This document shows positions 11,523 to 22,235 of a stretch of 64,000 nucleotides of DNA, one piece after another; position 1 is the stretch's first letter, and each line of letters begins with the position of its first letter. Source of the DNA: Vanrija pseudolonga (Eukaryota; Basidiomycota; Tremellomycetes; Trichosporonales; Trichosporonaceae). The DNA lies in the NCBI RefSeq assembly GCF_020906515.1, contig NC_085855.1, positions 1,860,001 to 1,924,000 of the forward strand, read 5' to 3'. The translations under genes were made by a program, and so were the position numbers. A model generated the notes under the pieces. That model was not told the DNA's origin and did not search any database. It worked only from the letters and a program-made list of their open reading frames with translations.

Positions 11523-14500
11523 TTATGCGGCGTCGGGCTCGGCCGACATGCCTTTGCGGGCGCGGATGGTGCCGAACATACCCGCAAGCTCGCTCATGAC
11601 CTCGCCATGTGCGGCTTTAAGCACCTGGGACTCGCGCTTCGGCTTGATCGTGTCGCCCGCCTGCGCAGCAGTGAGCTGCGATAGCGTCATGCCGAGCGCG
11701 CGTGCCTGCTTCTGCAGGTTGATGCGCTCCTCACGCGAGAGGGTCGAGCGGGCACGCGGCGGCTCGGGTGGTAGGTCCGCTTCGTACACTTCGTCCACAC
11801 CGGGAGGGGGCAGCGCCTCAGCGTACGGTTCGGCGTCGAGCTTGGGCTCGGGCGTCACCGACCGCTCCCAGGTGCGGACGAATTCTGGTAGGGGGATGGC
11901 GATGTCGGCGTTTGGTGTAGGGCCGCCGGATCTCCCAGCAAACGAATCGTCGAGAGAGTCGTCCAGCACCTCGACTTCCTCCTCCTCGCGCGGGGCCACC
12001 GCCTCGCGGCCGCGCTCGATAATGCGAAGCATATTGCCGACGTCAGAGCGGATGTCCGCCCAGGTTGTGTCGGCGTTGGACAGCGTGCCGCCAGCTGTCT
12101 TCGTGCGCATCTCGTCGCAGCGAGCCCAGACATGTGCGAGAGTCCGTTGCAGGTCGTCGATGGACACCATGAGTGCTTGTTCGGCGCTGTCACGGGGAGC
12201 AAAGTCTCCCCCTGCGCGGGAGATGAAAGTGGGGCCAGTGTTCTTTGGCGGGGTGAGAACAGTGGTGCCAGGTGCGACAATAGCAGCAATCGTCGCTGCC
12301 GCAGCCAGATCGCAGCTTGACCTCTCAATCAACGTCTCGAGGTTCGCTCGTCCCTCTGCCATCTTGTTGGACAGGGTATGAAGCGTGCTGCACACATCGT
12401 CCCAGTACTGTGTGCTGCCGTCATGTGCGGTCGCAAACTTGAGCCCCAGGAGACAGCACGCCACTCGGCGCCGCTTGAGATGAACGCCAAGGCATGAGGC
12501 CTTGAGGCCTTGAAGTGTCAGAGGCGAAACTGATGGTACCCGGATGTGCGGCTGCTGTATCCGCCCAAAGGATGCCGCATGGCCAAACCCGAGGGTCATC
12601 ATGTCTGCTCTCTCACGTTGGCTGCCGTTGGGTCGGGGCGAATCAAACGAAAGGGGTACTACCCGCTTGTTGGGTGTCGAGGTGGCGGTGGGGGGTTCAA
12701 AGCGGAACCCAGGATGAGGGAGGGTAATGACATCGTTGTCAACGCTGACACGCGAGCCTGTGCGGCTGTGGCTTGGCGTCCCTCGGCGTCCGGTCTCAAA
12801 CAAGAGTGAGGCACGCTGGCCAGGGGTTGACGGGGTGATGGGGGCGACTGCCGTCTTGAGTGGCCGCAAGCGGGCTAGGTCAGACTGAGGAAGCGACTTG
12901 GCGCGCTGCAGACTGGCGCCAGCAGCCATGATGGCCTGGTCGCGTGCCGAAGTGTCGCTTTGTGGCGGGCTGAACGGCGCCTGCAATGACCGCCGCTTGG
13001 CACTTGACATGTTGGCTGAAGCACGTGCCTTGGCAAGGTCAGCTGCGGCCTCGTGTGTCGATGCCGGCGGGGAAGGGATGTAGGGAATGTCCTGGAGTGA
13101 TCGACGGAACGGAGACTGGCTGGGCCGCGTGGAGAGAACAGGGAAGGGCGGGGTCGGAGCGCGGGGGAGGTTGGGCGACTCGAGTCTCTCTAGTGCTTGT
13201 GCTAGTGGGGATGCGCGCTTGGGCGTGAATGGCAGGGCGAGCGGGCGGATAAGAGGTGGGGGAGACAACAATCCGTTCGGTAAGTCGGGGAATGCTGCGC
13301 CGCCTTCGGTTGACGAGCCGGCGGAAAACAGAATGTCGCTGACGTTGCCCTCGTCGTCCTCGGTGATGGGTATCCGGTCATCCGTAGAGCGTGAAAAGGA
13401 CGATGAAGGCGAGGAACCGCTCCAGTCTGTGCTCCAGCTCTGGCGCTTGTGTCGCACAACGCGCTCCGGCATCTTTGTGAACTTGTCATTAGGGTCAAAG
13501 GGAGTTGCCAGTGCACGAACGGGAGATTTTGCCCGTGCGTGCTCTTTAGGTGACAACAAGGCGTAGCGGAGCACCTCTGGGGACGGGGATGCGGCTGACG
13601 ATGACTGAGAGCGCTTGGCCCGCGTGACCGCGGCCGGGCCACCCCACTCGCTGTCCGAGTCGTCGCTGGTGGACGGTCGTCTCCGACGCGGAGCAATGAC
13701 GGGGATGTCGTAGAATGTGCTCAAAACGGTAAGCTCACTGCGGTCAGCGAGCGGAATAAGGCTGGATGTAGCCGACGCGAGGTAGTCGGTCATGTCGTCG
13801 AGTAGACGGTTGAGTGCTACTCTCAGGTCGTGTCCGCGCTCCGTGTCGTCTGGTCTTGGTGCCAGCAGCTGAAGAACGATGGTGATCGCGTGGTCGAGGC
13901 TGCGCGACTCGGACAGCAAGCGGTCTAGCGCCGCCATGACGCGGGCAGCCGAGGTGGGCTTGGGCACAAGGGCCGGCCCATCATCGGCTGTTGAGCCTGC
14001 CGGTGTGGCCGGTCGTGAGGGGGCCGCTCTACCGGGAAGCAAGAAGGCGGCGCCCGTCGCGATCGCTGCTGATGTGACGACAACCTTGGTTGGCCCAATC
14101 ATATACGCGAGCGAGGCCATGAGGACTGCGATCGCAGCGATGATATCCCATCGCATGCTGCCGTCCTCGGTCGTCATGGCATCGAGTGGGCCGCGCGACG
14201 AGGGCGGTGCGGGCGTGTCTGCTGGTGCCGATGTCGGTTCTCTCACGCTGTCGTCCGGTGCCGACGTGGGCGACAGCATTGACGTCGACATGGCCCCATC
14301 AGGGCTGGCAACGGTGCTATAGAGCTGCGTCTTCTCCAGCAGGCCGCTCGATGCAACGAGGAACTTGAAGCGCTCGGCGAACTCATCGTCGGAGGTGCGA
14401 GTCGTACGGATGGGTGATGGCAAACGCAGCGGAGTGCCGAGAGCGCGTGGGCCGATACTCTTGCCCGCCGCGGTGCCGGCCCGTGCTGAAGAGGTGGAAG

Positions 14501-14871
14501 AGGCGCCGACAAGCGGCGCCGACATGGCTGATGGGCCAGACGACCCTGAGACCGAGGCCGCATTGCTGGATCTCGTCGAGCAGTCTGCGCTCGTACGCGT
14601 CGAGCTCCGCCGCCGCTTGAGGCTGTTTGGGATGGAGGACGACAAAGCCGACGACAATGGCGGAGCGAGTGTCTCAAAGGATCGTTCTGCATCTGCGTGG
14701 GGGGGAGCATAATGTTAGCACATGGTTTTGTATGAGCACGGGGCGGGCATGGACGACGCGCGCACCTGCCAAGTAGTCGCCAAGAGGAGATGCCTCGTCG
14801 TCGTCTTCGTCGTCTACTAGCGGCGGGAGGTTGACGTCAATGTCGCCGTCGGTTGGAATGGATCGAGGCAT
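11523..14871 (-). CDS. vezatin/Inp2-like myosin-binding membrane protein
   Basis: Exons 14871-14766 and 14692-11523 give 1091 residues. After a Ser-rich N-terminus come two adjacent hydrophobic segments around residues 200-240 (core DIIAAIAVLMASLAYMIG, then a second Ala-rich one), consistent with a membrane hairpin. A helical region follows with LNRLLDDMTDYLASA and a conserved-looking FYDIPVIAP. A long Ser/Pro-rich linker leads to a second helical block with RRRVACCLLGLKFATAH and tryptophan-spaced helices. This split layout resembles the fungal Inp2/vezatin myosin-binding family, whose yeast member is the peroxisomal receptor for the class V myosin Myo2. A role in peroxisome inheritance is inferred from family, not shown. 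The gene is divergent from the MDL1-type gene with 0.66 kb between starts. Confidence 0.6.
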
Positions 14872-15532
14872 TATAATGGCATGGTGTGGGCAAGGAGATA
14901 CGCCGCGGTCGTGGAAGGAAGGGACGGTTTGGTGATGGTTGTCGATTCGTGCAGTGTTGTTGTTGTTGTTATTGTCTGTCGTCACGATGTTGACGAAGCC
15001 AAAGTCGAGGTTGTAGTTGTTGTTGGTTTTGGGGCGATGCTGCGTGCTGCGTGTGTGTGTGTGACAACAAAAGCCAAGCGACAGAGCTGACAAGCTGGAT
15101 GAGGCTAGTAAGACCTTGCTTGTCTCGCGCGTTTAAAGCCAAGCAAGGTCACACCCACCGGCCATCAGCGCCAGGCGACCACGCGCCGCCCCCGCCGCCG
15201 CCTTTCGCCGTCCAGGGAAAGCCAGATCTGACGACGAAACACTCAGGCACCATTACAAAAATACGCGAATGCTGCATTAGAATCAGGCCCTAATGGACAT
15301 TGCTAATTGACAGAGTGACCCTTTTGCCCTTCCCTCCCTCCCGGTTGCGTTCCGTGGCTTACTCTGCCCGTTGGCCGAACAACGCAAAAGGGTAGAGCCG
15401 ACGCTGACAACATCACGCCGGCACGACACGGCCGACCGACAAGCAAGTCGCGGCACGTCGACTTTTGAGCAACCACTCAACCATACACAACACCCATCAT
15501 CTGCACTCGCGACTTGTCCCAACAAACAGGGC
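14872..15532. other. divergent promoter region, vezatin-like / MDL1-like genes
   Basis: Contains short GTT runs (14957-14972, 15016-15027) and a GT run (15049-15062) but no recognisable gene. Expected to hold promoters for both flanking genes. Confidence 0.4.
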
Positions 15533-18075
15533 ATGATTCCCAGTAGTCTTGCTGTTGGGTTGAGACTGGGCGCGTGCCCACAACGGTGGGGGGTGCGTGG
15601 GCAACTAGGTGAGTCGCGCGCGGGCGAGGAGCAAAAGTGGAGGAGGAGAGGCGAGGTGGGACGGTGGGACGACTATCCAAGGTGGAGCGATGGAGAGGTG
15701 GTGAGACGCACATCGTCTTGCTCGCACTCTGCAGCAGCGAGAAAGCCTGAGATCGCAGACACTGGATCGCTGGGTGCTCTGCATTGGCATGGTCGACGCC
15801 GGCGAGGTGACTCACTGGGTCGCGTCGACATGACGAGGCGGAGGAGCAATTGTCGGTCCACGCGCAGAGGAAGGCGAGGAAGACCTCAAAGCCACACGTA
15901 AAGCTGACACAACAGCCCTGCGCCACCTCGGCCCCCTCCCCAGTGGCCATCGCGTCCAAGCAGCGCGGTACAGCTCGGCGCCAACACCGGAGAAGAGCAG
16001 CGCAGCCGCGACGTCGGACTCGGCCTCGGCCTCGGCCACCCCTCCCGCGCCTGTTGCGTCACCATCACCGGCACCAGCACGTCGTGGGCTGATCGCCCGC
16101 CTCACTTCCTCCCTCGCACTTCCCAAGCACAAGGCATCAGTCAAGGAGGGCGAGTCGGCGTCGAGCATCCGCAAGCTCGCGGCGCTCGCCGTCCCCGAAC
16201 GCAAGACGCTCAGCGTCGCCGTCGGTCTGTTGCTCGTATCTTCCTCCGTGTCCATGCTGGTCCCCCTCACTATTGGCAAGATCATCGACTTCTTCTCGTC
16301 CAACGCGACCACCTTCCTCGGCATGTCGTTCCCCGTCGCTGCGAGCCTGTTGACGGCGGCCTTCTTCGTCGGCGCCACTGCTAACGCCGGACGCGTGATC
16401 CTCATGCGCACGGCCGGACAGCGCATCATCGCGAGGATAAGGAACCAGGCGTATCTGTCCACTCTGCGCCAGGAGCCCGAGTTCGCCGACCGCTCAGCAG
16501 GCGACATTGTGTCGCGCCTCAACGCCGACTCCAACATCCTCGGCGACTCGGTCACGTCCAACTTGTCCGACGGCCTGCGCGCCATCATCTCGGCAAGCGT
16601 CGGCGTCGTCGCCATGTTCTGGATCTCGAGCAAGCTCACGCTCGTCATGCTCTGTGTCGTCCCGCCTATTTCGTTGGGAGCCGTCTTCTATGGAAGGTAC
16701 CTCCGCAAGCTCTCAAACCAGACCCAGGAGGCCCTCGGTGACATGTCCAAGACCGCCGAGGAGAAGCTCAACGCGTTCAAGACGGTCACGGCGTACAATG
16801 CTCAGGCTCTCGAGGGCAAGGAGTTCTCGACCAAGGTCAACGAGGTGTTCAGTCTCGCCAAGCGTGAGGCACTCGCCTCGGGTATCTTCTTCGGCGCGAC
16901 GGGTTTGACTGGCAACCTTGCGATGCTGTGCCTGCTCAGCTACGGTGCGTCGGCTGCCGCCTTCTCTGTGGCCTAGCTGACACCACACCCAGGTGGTCAC
17001 CTCGTCGCTAGCGGCGCGATTACTGTCGGCGACCTCACGTCCTTGCTCATCTACAGTGGCTATGTCGGCGGCTCAGTGTCAGGCCTGACGTCCTTCTTCA
17101 GCGGCATCATGAAGGGTGGGTTTCGTGTGACTGCGCGTGACTAACCCACGCAGGCGTCGGTGCTGGTGGCCGTGTGTTCTACCTCCTCGATCGCCAATCG
17201 AAGATCCCGCTCGGCGTGGGCAAGGAGCTCTCGGCGAGCCGCAACGGCCCGATCAAGTTCGACAACGTGCGCTTCACCTACCCTTCCCGGCCTGAGGTCG
17301 AGGTGCTCAAGGGCATCAACCTCGAGATCCGGCCGGGCCAGTCGGTCGCCCTCGTCGGCACATCAGGCAGCGGCAAGTCTTCGATCCTGTCTCTTCTCGA
17401 CCGCTTCTACGACCCGCAGCACGGCACGATCAGCTTCGACGGCTCGGACATCAAGTCGTTCACGCCCGAGTCGTGGCGCGACCGCATTGGTGTGGTCTTC
17501 CAGGACCCGATCCTTTTCGAGGGCACAGTGCACGACAACATTGCATACGGCAGCCCTCACGCCACGCGCGTCGAGGTTGAAGAGGCGGCCAGGAAGGCCA
17601 ACTGCGACTTCATCTGGGACCTGCCGCAGGGCTTTGACACGATGAGTGAGTGGCAGCGGGTGACAGCGCTAACAGTCCAGTCGGCAAGGCGAGCCTGTCC
17701 GGCGGCCAGCGCCAGCGCGTGTCTATCGCGCGTGCGCTGGTGCGCAACCCGTCCATTCTGCTACTTGATGAGGCAACGTCGGCGCTCGACTCGGGCTCGG
17801 AGAACGCCGTCAACCGCGCCATCGACGACATTATCCACAAGCAGAACATTACAGTCGTGCTCGCTGCGCACCGGCTGAGCTCGATTGCGCGCGCCGAGCG
17901 CGTCGTCGTGCTCGAGAATGGCGTCATCTCTGAGGAGGGCCCGTACGACGTGCTCTCCAAGGCCGAGGGCAGCCGCTTCCGCGCGCTCATGGCCGCGCAG
18001 CTGTTGCTCGAGCAGAGCGGGAAGGGCGAGGCCGCTGCCACCGCGGCGGCAGAGCAGGAGAAGGAGGCCGCCTAG
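15533..18075 (+). CDS. MDL1: mitochondrial ABC half-transporter, MDL1/ABCB10 type
   Basis: Exons 15533-15608, 15916-16944, 16993-17115, 17154-17645 and 17681-18075 give 704 residues. The N-terminus is Arg-rich and hydroxylated with no acids, as for a mitochondrial targeting peptide; the first join (307-nt intron) is the least certain, and the start could differ. A six-helix ABC membrane domain covers roughly 110-400, with SYGGHLVASG and the intracellular-loop helices usual in MDL1. The nucleotide-binding domain has Walker A GTSGSGKSS (478-486), Q-loop FQDPILF, signature LSGGQ (579-583), Walker B ILLLDE (599-604) and the switch His in AAHRLSS. The family exports peptides from the matrix and acts as a dimer in the inner membrane. 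All catalytic motifs are intact. Confidence 0.88.
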
Positions 18076-18217
18076 ACATAGACACATAATCATCCGCACG
18101 CACCACTATCTTGCATCCAACTCAACCCCATCCATTGTGTGAATATAGCAGTGCATCATGACAAACGACTAACTGCACGCCCGCAGTGCATGACAAGAAC
18201 CAACTAGGCAACTACGC

Positions 18218-19805
18218 TTACTTGACAGCGAGGAGCTTGACGTCGAACTTGAGGGTCGAGTTGGGGGGGATGCCGCCGAGGCGCTGCTTGCCGTAGGCGA
18301 GCGAGGCGGGGATGGTGAGGCGGCGCTCGCCGCCAACAGCGAGGCCAACCAGGCCCTGGTCCCAGCCCTTGATGACCTCGCCGCGGCCGAGGACAAAGGA
18401 GAAGGGCGAGCCGGCAGTGTTGGCGTCAAACTGCTTGCCGTTCTCGAGCTTGCCGATGTAGCGCATGCTGAGGCGCTTGCCGGGCTTGGCGACGGGGCCG
18501 GTGCCGACGGTGACGTCCTCGATGATCAGGCCACCGGGGAGGGTCTTCTGGGGGAGTGTTAGCAGAGGCAAAGGGCACAGGTAGCGGTGACGGCGACGCG
18601 ACGGTGACGACGAGACAGCACAAACGACCGCACGCATGGGACGGGACGCAAGGAGCACAGACAAGACAAGTGAGTGCCACCCCCAACTCCCCACCCACCC
18701 CAACCCACACCATGCGACGGAAAGAAGCAGTTATACTGTGCATCCTTCCTACACACGATGTTTGTCAAGGAGCGGTCTTGCTTTTGCTGTCGGGGTAGGT
18801 TTGTCGTTCTATATAGTTATGATTTTGCCGAGTCGTCTAGTCGCCGTGTCGTCCGTCACCGCTCTACTTCCTCACCTTCTTCTCAGTCTTGGCGGGGGCG
18901 GGGGCAGCAGCGGCAGGGGCAGCGGCAGCCTCCTCGACCTTGGCCTTCTTGGCGAGCTTCTTCTTCTGGGCCTTGGTGAGGGTCTCGACCTCGGCCTTCT
19001 CCTCGACCTCCTCGGCCTTGCGCTTGTTGGAGACAGCGGCGGGCTTCTCAGCCTTGGCCTTGACAGCCTTGACCTCCTCGATGGCGGCGATCTTGCTGCG
19101 AGAGGGGTTAGCACGCTGCTGACAATCCTGGGGAGGCCACTCACCCCTTGGGAGCAATCTCGACCTCCTCGTCAAACTCCTCGACGTCAAACTCGTCCTC
19201 GTCGTCAAGGTCGAGGTCGTCGTAGTCGTCCGAGTCGTAGTCCGAGTCCTCCTCGTCAGGCCACTGGTTGATGTAGTTGCCGAGGAGGTGGACGGCGTTC
19301 TCGCCAGTCACCTCGAAGATGACGACCTCGCCCTTGACAAAGGTGAGGTTGACCTGGGTCTGCTCGACGCGGCCGGCGGTGAGCGAGGCAATGACAGAGG
19401 TCTCCTCGAAGCCGTCGTCCTCGAAGTCGTCCTCTTCCTCATCGTCGTCCTCGTCGTCGCCCTCCTCATCGTCGTCCTCGTCGTCATCCTCCTCGGCGTC
19501 GATCTCCTCGTCGTCCTCCTCCTCGTCATCGTCCTCGCCGTCAAAGTCCTCGTCGTCCGAGTCGAACTCGTCGTCAGAGTCCGAGGCAAGGAGAGCAGGG
19601 TCGATGGGGTTGTGGGTAACCTTGACGACCGAGCGGCCAGTCTCGTTGCGGAGCTCCTCGCCGAGCGCGACGTTGGTGATCTCAAAGTCGGCAGGGACGT
19701 AGATGGGGACCGGCTCTCCGGGGAGGAGGGTCAGGGACTGCGGTGTGAGCTGTTGGACAAGGAGTAGCGACAACAACTCACCCAGAGGTTCATCTTGACA
19801 GTCAT
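18218..19805 (-). CDS. FPR4: nucleolar FKBP-type peptidyl-prolyl isomerase (Fpr3/Fpr4 type)
   Basis: Exons 19805-19782, 19749-19145, 19095-18876 and 18547-18218 give 392 residues. Layout: nucleoplasmin-like N-terminal domain (about 1-100), a long Asp/Glu-rich tract (about 100-200), a Lys-rich nuclear segment (210-282) and a C-terminal FKBP domain (283-392) with [26 protein letters not shown] and LAYG, the usual active-site elements. The family includes histone chaperones and proline isomerases acting on rDNA chromatin. The last intron (18875-18548) is 328 nt, far longer than its neighbours. If it is retained, translation ends three codons later and gives an FKBP-less protein. The first acceptor could also lie 12 nt further in, after CCGCAG. 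The gene symbol could equally be FPR3. Confidence 0.88.
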
Positions 19806-20228
19806 TTTGGGCAGAGGGGTTGTTGGAGTGTGGGGGTGTTGGAGTGTGTTGAGAAGGACGAACGAACGTTTACGGGGCCAGGCTTGATATTGATCTTTCT
19901 CGACGTCAGAGAGGGCAGAGGGGCGCTCAGGGACGCTCACAAATATTTCAGGTCACGTGATGGGGAGAGTGGAGTGAGCGCGTCGCTTGGACCCTGGTCG
20001 CGTGGATGGCAATAGCGGGGTTAGGCTTGTATGGGGAGGGTGCCACGTGGGCGTGGCACAGCCAGCGACGTCAGGCACCCTGAAGCTGTGACGCACACTC
20101 GCTCGCTCGCAGCGGCGGCGCCGACGACGCAGTGTCACTCACGGCTCACTGCACTGTCCATCGTCCACATCGTCTCCATCGCATCGACACTAGACGTCCC
20201 GGGGCTCATAGACGACACAAGAGTCACG
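19806..20228. other. divergent promoter, FPR4-like / ARPC4
   Basis: A 423-bp head-to-head spacer with no ORF of note. No TATA element is obvious on either strand. Confidence 0.45.
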
Positions 20229-21212
20229 ATGGTGAGTGGCTACTCGATGGCTTGGACCCAAGCCACCACGCTCACCGCACCACAGTCCAACACACTCCGC
20301 CCCTACCTCAACGCCGTGCGCTCGACGCTCACGGCCGCTCTCACGCTCGAGAACTTTAGCTCGCAGGTGGTCGAGAGGCATAACAAGCCGGAGATTGAGG
20401 CTGGGTGAGTGGTGTGGGAGCGACGGCGCGCTAGATCCGTGCTGTCCGGCGCCGTTGTGGGCAGTTATGGGCCGGCCGTCGTCCGATCCGGCATCGCCGA
20501 CCCGGCCCCCACCCCCACGACCGCTCGCTGACCCCCGCGCGCAGCACAACACCCGAGGTCCTCCTCAACCCCGTCGTGGTCAGCCGTAACGAGCACGAGC
20601 GCGTGCTCATCGAGCCCTCTATCAACTCGATCCGCGTCAGCATCAGCATCAAGCAGGCCGACGAGACGGAGAAGATCCTGTGCCACAAGTTTACGCGGTT
20701 CATGACCATGCGCGCTGAGAACTTTATCATCCTGCGCCGGAAGCCTATTGCCGTGAGTAGGCTTGGGTGGGGGGAGCAGTGTGGGGTGGGATGGCGTGGA
20801 GCGCCATGAGCTTCGACGTCGGCGAGTCGCGCGACGATGCGCACGCGCGGGACCGAGTACCTGCCCGCAGCCGCCCTCATGACTGTCTCTGTGTCTCCGC
20901 TCCCCCGCAGCTCGCTACGCTCGCCCCTTGTGCTAACGTCCCAGGGCTACGACATCTCGTTCCTCATCACCAACTTCCACTCGGAGACAATGCTCAAGCA
21001 CAAGCTCGTCGACTTTATCATCCAGTTCATGGAGGACGTTGACAAGGAGATCTCGGAGATGAAGCTCAGCCTCAATGCGCGTGCGCGTATTGTGGCCGAG
21101 AGCTACCTTTCGACTGTGAGTCGAGTCGGCCACGCGCAGCGTGGGCGACGGCGGCGACGTCTCGCCCCGCACCAGCCGCGACAACCCCACTAACACCCCC
21201 CAGTTCACGTAA
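20229..21212 (+). CDS. ARPC4: Arp2/3 complex subunit 4 (p20-ARC)
   Basis: Exons 20229-20231, 20286-20404, 20545-20752, 20945-21115 and 21204-21212 give 169 residues, the normal ARPC4 length. Highly conserved blocks are plain: [60 protein letters not shown] and [22 protein letters not shown]4 forms the structural core of the seven-subunit Arp2/3 complex that nucleates branched actin at endocytic sites. The first coding exon is the start codon alone, and the last holds two codons plus the stop. Five exons in under 1 kb are typical for this window. Confidence 0.95.
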
Positions 21213-22235
21213 GGTTACAGTAGATGTCTGACGGAGGTTCACGTTGCAGGAGGCGTCACTGGTGAAGAGTCAAGGGCGAGATGAGGCTCCTGCAAGCGGG
21301 CTCCAAGAGAAGATTGTATTGTATCAGGGATGTCACGATACCCCGCAAGGCGGCGCGGCGCGCAAGCTGGGCCTTCGCTGCGAGCGATGGAGTCTATGGA
21401 GTTGGAGGTGCTCAGATGGGATGACAGCAGTGCTCAACTTGTGCCAACTGATGAACCAACCCCAGTTCTAATGTTTCATCTCTAATGCATTACAAAAAGC
21501 GCGGATAGACTACTCGCCACCTCACAGCTGCTCTACTCCGCGGGCTCTGCCTGTTCGTCCTGCGGTCGGGCTTCTACGAGACACCGACTAGCAACAGCAC
21601 TACTAAACACAGTCCCCTGGGCTGGGTCGACCGATACCGGCTAGGTCCTGGCTCTGGTTATGCGTCCGGTGCTCCAAATCTCAAGGCGTGTTCTCAAACA
21701 CACCACGGTATTTTGTCCCAGGAAGCGATTACAAGCTGTGAAGCGTTTTCCTACAATATCCACGCGGCGCGTCGGGGATTCGAACCCACGTCCTACTCTG
21801 GTAGGAGGGTCGTCCTCCCTAACCGCCTTGCTATGTAACATAGCGTACATTTGCAGGGGTTTGGGATCGTATTGAGGCCGTTTCGGGGAGATCCGAGACA
21901 GCAGAGGCGTACCTACACGCACAATGCATACATTGAGCTTTGAACCAGCATGCATGCATCGTCTGTCGTCTGTTCTTGCTCGCTGCATGAGACCTCTCAA
22001 CGACGCTTGGCGCAATCACGCATCCTCGCTAACGGGTAGGAAAACGACCAAGAACCATGCCCGGGCCCTCGGGGTTACGCCCACGTGGCCCCCGTGGCGG
22101 GCGCTGACGCGCGTCGTCCGCCCAGCGTGTGCTGCCCAGCGTCCATGACGTTCTTCGACAAGTCATCAGTCACCCACCACCAACGTCCATCACGACTACT
22201 TGTTGTCACCCACACTACAGCAAGCAGGCAGCACG
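21213..22235. other. 1-kb intergenic region between ARPC4 and RPN8
   Basis: No protein gene is supported. The only recognisable element is the tRNA-like stretch at 21762-21840 on the minus strand. The last 100 bp should be the RPN8 promoter and leader. Confidence 0.4.
21762..21840 (-). tRNA. tRNA-like relic (A- and B-box motifs, poor fold)
   Basis: On the minus strand an A-box-like TAGCAAGGCGG (21833-21823) is followed by a hairpin and a B-box GGGTTCGAATCCC (21787-21775) at normal spacing. The T stem can form only three pairs, the anticodon loop lacks the expected U33, and no matching acceptor strand was found. This is more likely a decayed tRNA or the head of a tRNA-derived SINE than a working tRNA. 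The amino acid cannot be called. Confidence 0.3.

Noticed and set aside
11086-12381. 431-codon plus-strand open frame
   Set aside because: Overlaps the coding C-terminus of the vezatin-like gene in antisense; Ser/Ala/Arg-rich shadow sequence.
19277-19702. poly-Ser open frame opposite the FKBP gene
   Set aside because: Purely the antisense reading of the GAC/GAG repeats that encode the acidic tract.
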